The notes beneath the pieces are model-generated. The model ran no database searches and was not told the origin of the DNA. It saw nothing but the letters and a program-made list of their open reading frames with translations. A DNA stretch of 43,532 bases from positions 1 through 43,532 of the forward strand of contig CAJUMZ010000027.1 in NCBI GenBank assembly GCA_910587665.1. Reading direction: 5' to 3'. Within the stretch, counting starts at the first letter, position 1. The number at the start of each line of letters is the position of its first letter. Origin of the DNA: an uncultured Muribaculum sp. GTDB taxonomy: Bacteria; Bacteroidota; Bacteroidia; Bacteroidales; Muribaculaceae. The translations under genes and the position numbers were made by a program. Below are positions 25,199 to 33,662 of the stretch, one piece after another.

Positions 25199-25201
25199 AT
25201 T

Positions 25202-25879
25202 ATGAAAAATCTTACCAACGAGCGTTACTCGCTCCCATTCCTGCTGCTGACGGTACTCTTCTGTGTGTGCCTCATCATCGCCAATTTAGTTGAAATCAAG
25301 ACAGTGTCGCTCGGTATCGTCACCGTTACCGCCGGAATTGCCGTATTCCCTTTAAGCTATATTATCAACGATTGCCTTGTGGAAGTCTACGGATTCCGCA
25401 AAGCCCGGCTCGTAATCTGGCTCGGCTTCTTCATGAATCTGTTAGTGACACTTCTTCTCCAATTCGCCATCATGCTTCCCGGCTCCGAGGACTGGAGCGC
25501 GCAAGGTGCCATGGAGACGATCTACGGCAATGTGCCCCGCATCCTTGCGGCATCGTTTCTCGCATTTATCTGCGGCTCCATGGCAAACGCATGGGTTATG
25601 AGCCGCATGAAAGTCAAGTCGAGTGGTAAACATTTCTCCGTAAGGGCGATTGTAAGCACCCTCTGGGGAGAAGGGGTCGACTCAATAATATTTTTTCCGA
25701 TCGCTTTCGGCGGAATACTCCCCCTGAACGTCATCATCGAGCTTATCATAACCCAGGCATTGCTCAAGACGCTCTACGAGATACTGATATTGCCCGTGAC
25801 CATCCGCGTGGTGAAAAGGTTGAAGCGGATCGAGGGAATCGACACCTATGATACTGATGTCAATTTTTCCTTGTGGTAA
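25202..25879 (+). CDS. yhhQ: queuosine precursor transporter (YhhQ/DUF165 family)
   Basis: This 225-residue membrane protein has about six hydrophobic segments. The family signature is PLSYIINDCLVEVYGFRKAR at about 57-76, and FFPIAFGG in the C-terminal half is typical. It imports a queuosine precursor (preQ0 or preQ1) used to modify the wobble base of GUN-anticodon tRNAs. The preQ1-I riboswitch directly upstream is strong independent support. The stop lies only 5 bp from the end of the convergent WYL gene, so no separate terminator is visible. Confidence 0.94.
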   Translation: MKNLTNERYSLPFLLLTVLFCVCLIIANLVEIKTVSLGIVTVTAGIAVFPLSYIINDCLVEVYGFRKARLVIWLGFFMNLLVTLLLQFAIMLPGSEDWSAQGAMETIYGNVPRILAASFLAFICGSMANAWVMSRMKVKSSGKHFSVRAIVSTLWGEGVDSIIFFPIAFGGILPLNVIIELIITQALLKTLYEILILPVTIRVVKRLKRIEGIDTYDTDVNFSLW

Positions 25880-25884
25880 CGGCA

Positions 25885-26796
25885 TCAATCGTCGCCGAAT
25901 CCCAACTCATAATTACGCAGGGAGGCGCGCAACGACTCTACCATCATCGCCTTTACCTCGGGCGGGCTTAGCACCGTGACTTTCGGGCCGTAGGAAAGCA
26001 GTTCCTGTATAAAATCGGGCGTTATCTTTATTTTATAGTAAAATATCGAATAGGAGTCGTGGAGTACCTCGGTCTGTGAATGATGCAGTGGCACGGATCG
26101 GAAATATTTTGCCTGGCGCGCATCGGTGCGTATGGCCACACGCTTCACAGTACCCTCATCAAAAATAATTCCGTAGCTGTCGCGAAAATACGCCTCCGCG
26201 TCGAAACTCTCCGGGATAGTGTAGGTCGACTGGACGAGCTTGGAGTTGCTCATTCGGTCAAGCGCATATGTCTTTATGGTGTCCTCCTTCACGTTGCGCC
26301 CGGTCACATACCATCTCTGCTTGAATATCTTAAGGAAGTAGGGCTCCACCACTATGTCGTGGGTAGGGTTGATACGCGAATAAGGATGATAACTGAACGT
26401 GACCGGCTTCTTCTCTTTCATCGCGTCGACGACAATGGGAAGATGCTCGCGCGCCGAAGGCACATCTTCAAGGAATATCTGATCGCCAATGTGGCGCGCA
26501 TCATTCAGGAGGTTGCCTACCGACGCCGAGTTGAGCAGCCAGTTCATGACGCTGTCGCTGTGTTCGTCATCCTGCTCTATGTAATATTCAAAAGTCGACT
26601 GATTGCACTCGATATTGATCTTGAACAGCTCCTCGATCGCATTGCGATAGGAGTAGAATGTGCGACGCGGCAACGGCTCGCCGTTGGAATAAGGCGAACG
26701 CATCCACAACTTGTTTATTTCATCACGCGATATCGAGCCGTAGCGCTTAATCGTGTCTATTAGCCATATGTAACGGCTGAAAAGGTCTTTTGCCAT
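25885..26796 (-). CDS. WYL-domain transcriptional regulator
   Basis: The protein is 303 residues from the ATG at 26796; an ATG three codons upstream (26805) is also possible. The N-terminus (about 1-60) looks like a winged-helix DNA-binding region (LIDTIKRYGSISRDEINKLW, RRTFYSYRNAIEELF). The WYL domain covers about 125-210 (PVTFSYHPYS to RWYVTGRNV, where RWYVTG stands at the namesake motif, and TYALDRM). A C-terminal extension (WCX type) follows. WYL domains bind ligands such as nucleic-acid fragments or nucleotides and control transcription. The gene lies 23 bp after the sodium symporter gene on the same strand, so it may be co-transcribed. Confidence 0.87.
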   Translation of the reverse strand: MAKDLFSRYIWLIDTIKRYGSISRDEINKLWMRSPYSNGEPLPRRTFYSYRNAIEELFKINIECNQSTFEYYIEQDDEHSDSVMNWLLNSASVGNLLNDARHIGDQIFLEDVPSAREHLPIVVDAMKEKKPVTFSYHPYSRINPTHDIVVEPYFLKIFKQRWYVTGRNVKEDTIKTYALDRMSNSKLVQSTYTIPESFDAEAYFRDSYGIIFDEGTVKRVAIRTDARQAKYFRSVPLHHSQTEVLHDSYSIFYYKIKITPDFIQELLSYGPKVTVLSPPEVKAMMVESLRASLRNYELGFGDD

Positions 26797-26819
26797 GGTG
26801 ATCAAGATAAGGTTAAATA

Positions 26820-28301
26820 TTATACAGAGTCCTCGATGACCCGGTTATTCCACCGGGATTCCACCAACGAGGCTATCGCAAGAAACGTGAACGTGTACAG
26901 GGCATTCAACAACAGCAGTTCAAAGCTCATCTCATAGCCCCACAACCGGAAAAGCAGATTGCGGGTAAACAGGCAAGCAAGCGGAGCCGCCAGGCATAGC
27001 ACCGGGACTATACGGTCATTTACACGCCATGACGTAAACATGCCGAATATAAACAGTCCGAGTATGGGACCGTAGGTATAAGAAGCAAGGGTATAGACCG
27101 CACTTATGGCATCATCCTCGCTTATCAGGTAGAACACTATGATCACGACACCCATCGTGACCGCCATGCCGGCATGGACAAGGCGGCGCATACGCGCGAG
27201 CTTCCGCTCCTCTATACCATTGCCGTCAAGGATGCCGACAGTAAATGAAGTGGTCAGCGACACGAGTGCCGACCCCGCCGCGGAATATGCAGCCGACACG
27301 AGCCCGAGCACAAAGAGTACACCGACGATGGCCGGCAAGGAGTCGTGGGAGGCGACCAGCCCGAAAATCTCATCGCTTTTTTCAGGCATTGACAACGATG
27401 GACAACTGTCGATATACACGACAAGCAGAGTGCCAAGGAGCAGAAATAGCGCGATGACAAAAAACTGCATTACACCGCTTACAAGCATGTTTTTACGGCT
27501 CTGAGCCGAGTCGCGGCAGGCAAGATTGCGCTGCATCATGTCCTGGTCAAGCCCGTTGATGGCTATCGCCATGAAAATACCGGCTATAAACTGTTTCCAG
27601 AAATATACTCCCTTAGAGGGGTCATCAAAGAAAAATACCCTTGATGACTCATGACCGCTTATCGCCCCGGCAATACCGGGAATGTCAAGATGGAGGTTAC
27701 GGGCTATAAAAAGGATGCAAAGCACCACTGACAATATGAGACAGAAACTTTTCAGAAGGTCGGTCCATATCACCGACTTGACGCCCCCGCGGAAAGTGTA
27801 GAGCCACACTATACCTACGGTCACGGCGACATTAACCCAAAACGGTATGCCGAGAGGCGTACACACAAGTGTCTGTAACACTATGCACACGACAAAAAAC
27901 CTCACCGAGGCGCCAAGCATCTTGGATACAATGAAAAACCAAGCTCCCGTGCGGTAAGTGCTCAATCCGAACCGCTCGCCGAGATAACCGTAAATCGAAA
28001 TAAGGTTACGCTTATAAAACAGCGGGACAAGCACAAACGCGATAATCCAGTAGCCCACGATAAACCCGAGCACCATCTGAAGGTAGCTGTAGCCCTTGTC
28101 GGCTACCATACCCGGCACGCTTATAAAGGTCACCCCGGAGATAGCAGCCCCGACCGTGGCAATCGCCACCACGGGCCACGGAGCACGCCGGTTTCCGGTA
28201 AAGAATCCGGCATTGTCAGTGCGGCGCGAGGCAAAATGACTCACTCCAAACAGCAGTAGAAAATATGCCGCAACGGTAATCAGTACAATCAAAGGGCTCA
28301 T
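26820..28301 (-). CDS. sodium/solute symporter (SSS family)
   Basis: This 493-residue protein has about 13 hydrophobic segments and SSS motifs: RRTDNAGFFTGNRRAPW near the N-terminus, GAAISGVTFISVPG in the first core helices, ARGG-like turn TFRGGVKSVIWTD, and AAYSAAGSALVSLTTSF for the sodium-site helix. It takes up a small organic solute with Na+. The ligand cannot be read from the sequence. The start overlaps the end of the NamZ-like gene by 4 bp, so the two are translationally coupled. A muropeptide sugar such as MurNAc or a related acid sugar is a reasonable guess from this neighbour. Confidence 0.88.
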   Translation of the reverse strand: MSPLIVLITVAAYFLLLFGVSHFASRRTDNAGFFTGNRRAPWPVVAIATVGAAISGVTFISVPGMVADKGYSYLQMVLGFIVGYWIIAFVLVPLFYKRNLISIYGYLGERFGLSTYRTGAWFFIVSKMLGASVRFFVVCIVLQTLVCTPLGIPFWVNVAVTVGIVWLYTFRGGVKSVIWTDLLKSFCLILSVVLCILFIARNLHLDIPGIAGAISGHESSRVFFFDDPSKGVYFWKQFIAGIFMAIAINGLDQDMMQRNLACRDSAQSRKNMLVSGVMQFFVIALFLLLGTLLVVYIDSCPSLSMPEKSDEIFGLVASHDSLPAIVGVLFVLGLVSAAYSAAGSALVSLTTSFTVGILDGNGIEERKLARMRRLVHAGMAVTMGVVIIVFYLISEDDAISAVYTLASYTYGPILGLFIFGMFTSWRVNDRIVPVLCLAAPLACLFTRNLLFRLWGYEMSFELLLLNALYTFTFLAIASLVESRWNNRVIEDSV

Positions 28302-29497
28302 GACTCCGGATATAACAGATATTTTGAACGCAATTTCTTAAAACGGCTCACCTCGTCGCTCCATGATGCCTTGATCTTGTCGGCAGGGACACCATCGGTT
28401 ATCATGCGGCGCACTTTGGTATTGCCGGCAAGCTTATCGAAAAACGAGGTGAAAAATTTCGCCCTTGCCGAAGCGGGCATCGCCTTATAGGCATCAATTA
28501 TATAACTGAAATCGACACCGCGCGCTATCAGCGAATCGTGATCGACAGTACGAAGATCCACACCGTTACACCGGCGATTGAGCAACGGCGGATTCTTAGC
28601 CCCCGGCACACTGCGCGGGGTAAACGTGAATCCGCGTGCCTTCATCAGCGGATGACCGTACACCTTGAAGGGGAAATCCGTGCCTCTGCCCACACTCGCC
28701 GACGTACCTTCAAAGAAGCATAAGGAAGGATAAAGATATATAGCCGTCATGTCACGCAGATTAGGCGACGGAGCGACAGGCAACTCATAGCGCATGGCAT
28801 GGGTATAACCTTCACACGGCACCACCGTAAGCTTCACCTCCTTGCCGCCGCGCAGCCATCCCTCACCGTTTGCCATTCCTGCAAGCTCGCCAAGGGTCAT
28901 GCCGTGAAGCACCGGCACGGGAAGCCTGCCCACTCCGGAGCGGAGCGACATGTCAAGCACAGGACCGTCGACCACCATGCCAAGCGGATTCGGGCGGTCG
29001 AACACCACCACTTCCTTACCTGCTGCAGCAGCCTCTTCCATTACCTTGATCATAGTGATATAATATGTATAGAAGCGTGTACCGACATCCTGCAGGTCCA
29101 CCACTATCACGTCAAGTCCCTGCATTACCTCGGGGGCTATTCCCTTGCCGGTGCCTGTATAGAGAGAGGCAATCGGCAGTCCGGTCGCGGCGTCAACGCC
29201 GTTTTTCACATGTTCACCTGCATCAGCAGTGCCCCTGAACCCGTGTTCCGGAGAAAACAGCGTGACTACATCAATACCGTTATCAAGCATCACGTCAAGA
29301 GTGTGACGGTCGCCGACCATGCCGGTGTGATTGGACAGCAACGCCACCCGCTTACCGTCAAGCAAGGGGCGATAGAGTGACACGCGCCCTGCCCCGACAG
29401 TGATTTCCGCTCCATTAAGTCCGGGCTCGCACAACAGCAACAACGTCAGTATCGTAAATATATACCTGTAAAAGGCAATGTGAGTTTTATAGATCAT
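28298..29497 (-). CDS. namZ: exo-beta-N-acetylmuramidase NamZ-like protein (DUF1343)
   Basis: This 399-residue protein has a signal peptide (about residues 10-30, LLLLCEPGLNGA; the cysteine in LLLLC could alternatively be a lipobox). The mature part matches the DUF1343/NamZ family: GKRVALLSNHTGMVG, LFSPEHGFRGTADAGE, VDLQDVGTRFYTYY, VFDRPNPLGM, and later LRDMTAIYLYPSLCFFEGTSASVGRGTDFPF. The length is normal. NamZ enzymes release terminal MurNAc from peptidoglycan fragments outside the cytoplasm. The downstream, overlapping symporter gene fits uptake of the product. Whether this copy has that activity is inferred from the family. Confidence 0.9.
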   Translation of the reverse strand: MIYKTHIAFYRYIFTILTLLLLCEPGLNGAEITVGAGRVSLYRPLLDGKRVALLSNHTGMVGDRHTLDVMLDNGIDVVTLFSPEHGFRGTADAGEHVKNGVDAATGLPIASLYTGTGKGIAPEVMQGLDVIVVDLQDVGTRFYTYYITMIKVMEEAAAAGKEVVVFDRPNPLGMVVDGPVLDMSLRSGVGRLPVPVLHGMTLGELAGMANGEGWLRGGKEVKLTVVPCEGYTHAMRYELPVAPSPNLRDMTAIYLYPSLCFFEGTSASVGRGTDFPFKVYGHPLMKARGFTFTPRSVPGAKNPPLLNRRCNGVDLRTVDHDSLIARGVDFSYIIDAYKAMPASARAKFFTSFFDKLAGNTKVRRMITDGVPADKIKASWSDEVSRFKKLRSKYLLYPES

Positions 29498-29559
29498 TTA
29501 ATTCACTTATATTAGGCAAAGATAATGATTTATTTGGAATTCCGGATAAAAACCGGCAT

Positions 29560-30876
29560 TTATCGGCTTGATTTAACGCGTTTTGAGAGCATTTTATGAC
29601 CTATGCGGCAATAAAGGCACTTTCTCGGCTCGCAATATTCCCGGCGAAGCTGTATCAGAGCCTGCGATGTAAAGGCGTCGTCACATTTCAGCCCGTGGCG
29701 GGCAAACAGCGTCACCACGGAATTACTTTCCGGTCGCAGCCGGTGGAGCATGCCTATCGCGGTATCACACATCGAGTTATCACCCGTGGCAGTGCCATAA
29801 GCATGCAGCAACGGTATCACGGTGTTGATAGTCAGCACGTCGACGGCATTTCGCCCGAGGGCCACCGCCTGCGGGGTGTCAAGCGGAGAATTGAAGGTAT
29901 AATGCGTACTCCAGTAGCCTATGAGCTCGGCATTGAATAATCTTGCCACATCTTCAACCTTACGCAACTCGCATATACGGCTCATGAGTCGGAATCCGCC
30001 AAACGCCATCAATGCAAGAAATGCTATGCGACGATGGGGGAAATTGGCAGGTCGCATACGAGCCATCTTCCATCCGAGCCGACCCGGCTTCGGTAGCGAA
30101 AACTTATGGGAGAGGAAGGCATATTCACGTTTAAGAAGCGTGATATAGGGGTCGCTCTCCGCCACATTGTCGAGAAATCCCGCCTGTCCGAAAAGCAGCG
30201 ACTCAAGGCTCAGTTGCGAGTCACTGTGCTTGCCGAGCACTTTCAGCGGCACACTGAGCGCAAGCCTCTCGAAAGGCTCACTGTTGGTGCCGAACCCGAG
30301 GGCGCGCGCAAGCGTGACATAACACACCGACTCCCAGTCGCCGGAAAAATGCTCAAGATATTTTTCAATCCTGCCGGTTTTGTTGTAAAGTCGCTCATAG
30401 GCAAGCGAGTCAAGCCACGAATGTATATGGATAGGATCCAACGACGCAATCTCACCGTGACAAGGCAGATCGGTCGCCGCACCGGCAACAAGCACCCTGT
30501 AATGCTCGTGGAAATCGGGAGCGCAATTCATTCGCAACTGGGGAATAACCCTGCCGTCGGAGCGCGTAACCCGCCCGTCATCTTTCCCGACCACATGCAA
30601 CACCACCGAGTCATAAGCCTTGTCGCCCTGATGGTTATGACGATACCAGTCACTTGCCCTTACATGAATCTCGACGTCGCCAGCCCACATCTGACCGCCT
30701 ATCGTAAGCTTGGCATTGAAAAAATCGGGTCCGGAATCGGTGTTCATCCTGCCGGGATCGATCACACTTACGCGCTCCCCGTCGACTGTAGCCATATCGG
30801 CTACGGGCCAAAGGCGATGCTGCCAGATGTATTGCATCAATCGTTCCATTGCAAGAGGCGAGGGGTTATAATGCAA
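29560..30876 (-). CDS. DUF2851 family protein
   Basis: This 438-residue protein carries the family's conserved start (MERLMQYIWQHRLW) and the motif NTDSGPDFFNAKLTIGGQMWAGDVEIHVRASDWYRHNHQGDKAYDSVVLHVV. The acidic and His residues in that block look like an active or metal site. The C-terminus has four cysteines (CEPRKCLYCRIG), which could bind a metal. DUF2851 is common in Bacteroidetes and has no established function known to me. There is no signal peptide, so a cytoplasmic location is expected. It is divergent from rlmN, 93 bp away. Confidence 0.85.
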   Translation of the reverse strand: MHYNPSPLAMERLMQYIWQHRLWPVADMATVDGERVSVIDPGRMNTDSGPDFFNAKLTIGGQMWAGDVEIHVRASDWYRHNHQGDKAYDSVVLHVVGKDDGRVTRSDGRVIPQLRMNCAPDFHEHYRVLVAGAATDLPCHGEIASLDPIHIHSWLDSLAYERLYNKTGRIEKYLEHFSGDWESVCYVTLARALGFGTNSEPFERLALSVPLKVLGKHSDSQLSLESLLFGQAGFLDNVAESDPYITLLKREYAFLSHKFSLPKPGRLGWKMARMRPANFPHRRIAFLALMAFGGFRLMSRICELRKVEDVARLFNAELIGYWSTHYTFNSPLDTPQAVALGRNAVDVLTINTVIPLLHAYGTATGDNSMCDTAIGMLHRLRPESNSVVTLFARHGLKCDDAFTSQALIQLRREYCEPRKCLYCRIGHKMLSKRVKSSR

Positions 30877-30935
30877 ACATAATCAATTTTATTTAATTTA
30901 CACCACTGTATCACGATAAAATTGCAAAAAGTAAG

Positions 30936-30943
30936 TAACTTTG
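30936..30943 (+). promoter_or_regulatory. -7 box TAACTTTG upstream of rlmN
   Basis: TAACTTTG matches the consensus and lies 26 bp before the ATG at 30970. It lies downstream of the in-frame start at 30922, which therefore could not be in the transcript, so 30970 is the better start. Confidence 0.6.
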
Positions 30944-30969
30944 TAAATAAATACAGCCAGAATTTCCCA

Positions 30970-32025
30970 ATGAACGATAACGAAAAACAGTCACTGACAG
31001 GCATGACGCTACAGCAGCTCCGCGAGGTGGCCGCGACATGCGGATTGCCCGGATTTGCGGCAAAGCAGATCGCCGACTGGCTCTACAACAAGCGCGTGGA
31101 TTCAATCGACGCAATGACCAATATCTCACTTAAAGGCAGGGAAAAACTCGCCGAGAAATACCGTGTCGGCCGATTTGCCCCCAAGGCGGAGGCTCGCTCG
31201 GTCGACGGCACAGTCAAGTATCTTTTTGAAGGGAAAGGAGGGCGCGACATAGAGGCGGTCTATATCCCCGACCGCGACCGCGCGACGCTTTGCGTGTCGT
31301 CGCAGGCGGGATGCCGCATGGGATGTCGTTTCTGCATGACCGGCAGGCAGGGATTTCACGGCAACCTCACCACTGCCGACATTATCAACCAGATACTTTC
31401 AATCCCCGAAAGCGAATCGCTCACCAACATTGTATTCATGGGGATGGGCGAACCGATGGACAATCTCGACGCAGTGCTTCCCGCATTGGAGATACTTACG
31501 TCGCCATGGGGGTTTGCGTGGAGTCCGAAGCGCATCACCGTATCGACAATAGGCAAGATAAAAGAGCTGAAAACACTCCTTGACACGACAAAAGTACACA
31601 TCGCCATCAGCGTACACTCCCCCTTGACCGAGCAGCGGGCATCACTTATGCCGGTCGAGCGCGCCTATCCACTCAAAGATGTGTTGCAATTGCTCCGAGG
31701 ATATGACTTCTCCCACCAGCGCCGCCTGTCGATAGAATATATAATGTGGGGTGGACTGAACGACAACCTGCGTTACGCGCAGTCACTCGCCCGCTTGCTG
31801 AAGGGGCTTGAGTGCCGTGTCAACCTCATCCGCTTCCACGCGATTCCCGACAGCGAACTGACCACTTCCGACGAAGCCACAATGACCGCCTTCCGCGACA
31901 GGCTCAACGACCTCGGAATAACCGCGACAATACGCACCTCGCGCGGAGAGGACATAGCCGCCGCCTGCGGGATGCTCGCCGGCAAACAGAACAAACAGCA
32001 AGACGATGATTCTCAAGCATCTTAA
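30970..32025 (+). CDS. rlmN: 23S rRNA (adenine2503-C2)-methyltransferase
   Basis: This 351-residue radical SAM enzyme methylates C2 of A2503 in 23S rRNA and of A37 in some tRNAs. The cluster motif CRMGCRFCMTG supplies the three Fe-S cysteines. VFMGMGEPMDNLD is the usual SAM-site motif, and the C-terminal TSRGEDIAAACGML supplies the second catalytic Cys. The length fits the family. It overlaps recF by 20 bp, and the order rlmN-recF-DUF721 on one strand suggests an operon. Confidence 0.96.
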   Translation: MNDNEKQSLTGMTLQQLREVAATCGLPGFAAKQIADWLYNKRVDSIDAMTNISLKGREKLAEKYRVGRFAPKAEARSVDGTVKYLFEGKGGRDIEAVYIPDRDRATLCVSSQAGCRMGCRFCMTGRQGFHGNLTTADIINQILSIPESESLTNIVFMGMGEPMDNLDAVLPALEILTSPWGFAWSPKRITVSTIGKIKELKTLLDTTKVHIAISVHSPLTEQRASLMPVERAYPLKDVLQLLRGYDFSHQRRLSIEYIMWGGLNDNLRYAQSLARLLKGLECRVNLIRFHAIPDSELTTSDEATMTAFRDRLNDLGITATIRTSRGEDIAAACGMLAGKQNKQQDDDSQAS

Positions 32026-33115
32026 AATCTGCAATTTCAAGAACATCACTGAAGCCGACCTTGATTTCTCACCGAAGGTCAATTGCTTTCTCGGCAACAA
32101 CGGCATGGGGAAGAGCAACCTTCTTGACGCCATATATTATCTGAGCTTCTGCAAGAGTTTCACGGGCATGACCGATGCGATGCTCATAAAAAGGGGAGAG
32201 GATTTCACAATGCTTGACGCCCGGTATGACCGCCGTGGAGTTGAAGAGGAACTCGCGCTCGGCATGGCTAAAGGCAAAAGGAAATCGCTGAAAAGAATGG
32301 GCAAGGAGTATCAGAGACTTTCGAGCCATATAGGCGCGTTTCCGCTGGTATTGTCATCGCCCCACGACATAGATCTCATACGCGGCACGGGAGAGGAACG
32401 CCGTCGGCTCGTGGACATGCTCATATCGCAGGGCGACGCAGTGTACCTCGACCGGCTCATACGCTATAACCGCGCCCTTGAACAGCGCAACAAGATGCTC
32501 CGCGACCGCATCGCCGACCCCGCGCTCTACATGGCTGTGGAGATGCAGATGGATTCAGCCGCAGAGTATATCCACACCACCCGCCGGCAGTGGATCGACT
32601 CGCTCTCAGGCATATTTGACCGCTATTACCGCGCCATAGGCGGTGACGACGAGCATGTCACCCTATCCTACCGCAACTCGCTTGCCGACGACGGCATGAC
32701 CTCGCTCTACGATGCGCTGCAACGCTCGCGCCACCGCGACGAGACGGTGTGCCACACGACGGTGGGACCCCACCGCGACGACGTTGACATGCTGCTTGAC
32801 GGAATGCCTATGCGACGCGCCGGCTCCCAGGGACAGTGCAAGACTTTTGTAATCGCGCTGCGCCTCGCCCAATACGAGTTTCTGCGCGACACCTCCGGAA
32901 TGCTCCCCATGCTGCTGCTTGACGATATATTTGACAAACTCGACGCCTCGCGCGTAGAACATATAATGGAGATCGTGACAGGTGAAGATTTCGGACAGAT
33001 TTTCATCACCGACACCAACCGCACACATCTTGACGAGATAATGTCGCGCACCACGGGCGACTACCGCATGTGGCTTGTCGAGTCGGGCAAAATCAACCAT
33101 ACCTTGCATCCATAA
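32006..33115 (+). CDS. recF: DNA replication and repair protein RecF
   Basis: This 369-residue SMC-like ATPase helps load RecA at gaps. Walker A is FLGNNGMGKSNLLDAIYYLS at about residues 29-48. The ABC signature is GSQGQCKTFVIALRLAQ, and Walker B is MLLLDDIFDKLD followed by the D-loop. The signature has SQGQ as is usual in RecF. The length matches the family. The gene begins inside rlmN. It is not next to dnaA or dnaN, as it is in many bacteria; in Bacteroidetes recF next to DUF721 is common. Confidence 0.96.
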   Translation: MILKHLKICNFKNITEADLDFSPKVNCFLGNNGMGKSNLLDAIYYLSFCKSFTGMTDAMLIKRGEDFTMLDARYDRRGVEEELALGMAKGKRKSLKRMGKEYQRLSSHIGAFPLVLSSPHDIDLIRGTGEERRRLVDMLISQGDAVYLDRLIRYNRALEQRNKMLRDRIADPALYMAVEMQMDSAAEYIHTTRRQWIDSLSGIFDRYYRAIGGDDEHVTLSYRNSLADDGMTSLYDALQRSRHRDETVCHTTVGPHRDDVDMLLDGMPMRRAGSQGQCKTFVIALRLAQYEFLRDTSGMLPMLLLDDIFDKLDASRVEHIMEIVTGEDFGQIFITDTNRTHLDEIMSRTTGDYRMWLVESGKINHTLHP

Positions 33116-33120
33116 CCGCC

Positions 33121-33411
33121 ATGAAACGCCCCGAGCCAAAACTGATCGCCGATATAATAAAGGAGAAGCTGATGACCGACGGCATTGAATCTCGATTCAA
33201 TGAACAGCGAGTGCTATACCTGTGGCAGGAGGTAGTGGGCCCGGGAGTCAACCGCTACACAACACGGCGTTTCATTGACCGCGGCGTGCTTCACCTCTAT
33301 ATCTCGTCAGCTTCGCTTAAAAACGAGCTGTCATTCATGCGCCCCCGGCTCATCGACGCGCTCAACAAGGCTGTAGGCGCAACCGTAGTGACGGAAATCC
33401 AATTTCACTGA
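33121..33411 (+). CDS. DUF721/DciA-like protein
   Basis: I chose the ATG at 33121, 5 bp after recF; the open frame extends into recF. The 96-residue protein matches DUF721: an N-terminal helix (KLIADIIKEKLM), YLWQEVVGPGVNRYTT and RGVLHLYISSASLKNELSFMR, as in the KH-like fold of DciA, which loads the replicative helicase. A DciA role next to recF is plausible but inferred. Confidence 0.85.
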   Translation: MKRPEPKLIADIIKEKLMTDGIESRFNEQRVLYLWQEVVGPGVNRYTTRRFIDRGVLHLYISSASLKNELSFMRPRLIDALNKAVGATVVTEIQFH

Positions 33412-33436
33412 CAGCAGTAAATTTTAACAGTAAATC

Positions 33437-33468
33437 TTTTGGCGAAAGGGGCAAATGGCGTAACTTTG
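33437..33468 (+). promoter_or_regulatory. metK promoter
   Basis: The -7 box TAACTTTG (33461-33468) with TTTTGG (33437-33442) about 20 bp upstream. Transcription would start at about 33474, which puts the SAM-II aptamer at the 5' end of a leader of about 190 bases. Confidence 0.7.
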
Positions 33469-33493
33469 CATCGAAAATATCGGATGGCATGTC

Positions 33494-33545
33494 CGGGTGG
33501 AGAAATTTGGCTGCTTGCAACCACTGAAAAAAATGCTAAAACCGC
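33494..33545 (+). ncRNA. SAM-II riboswitch
   Basis: The leader has the SAM-II layout. Stem P1 is GGTGG (33496-33500) with CCACT (33521-33525). The first loop contains AAATTTGGCTGCTTGCA, matching the conserved AUUUG and UUGCA of this aptamer. After P1 comes TGA, an A-tract and GCTAAAACC (33535-33543), matching the conserved GCUAAA tail. GG at 33509-33510 in the loop can pair with CC at 33542-33543, giving the pseudoknot with the opposite base order from the classic environmental example. The gene downstream is metK, the expected target. Seen by eye, not run through a model. Confidence 0.85.
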
Positions 33546-33589
33546 ATGATTTTAAGATTGAAATCCATAAGGTTTTTGAATAGATTTTG

Positions 33590-33630
33590 CTCCGCTCCGG
33601 CTATTGTCCGATGTGGAGATTTTTATTTTT
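33590..33630 (+). terminator. intrinsic terminator in the metK leader
   Basis: CTCCGC (33590-33595) pairs with GTGGAG (33613-33618), with an inner CGG/CCG pairing, and is followed by ATTTTTATTTTT (33619-33630). It lies between the SAM-II aptamer and the metK start, so transcription could be cut when SAM is plentiful. The intervening 45 bases presumably hold the antiterminator arm. Confidence 0.65.
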
Positions 33631-33662
33631 ATACGTAATCAAATAAACCAACAAAAGACTAT

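Noticed and set aside
30922..30969. Upstream start for rlmN adding 16 residues
   Set aside because: The -7 promoter box TAACTTTG lies inside this stretch, so the ATG at 30922 would precede the transcript; the added residues also do not look like the family's N-terminus.
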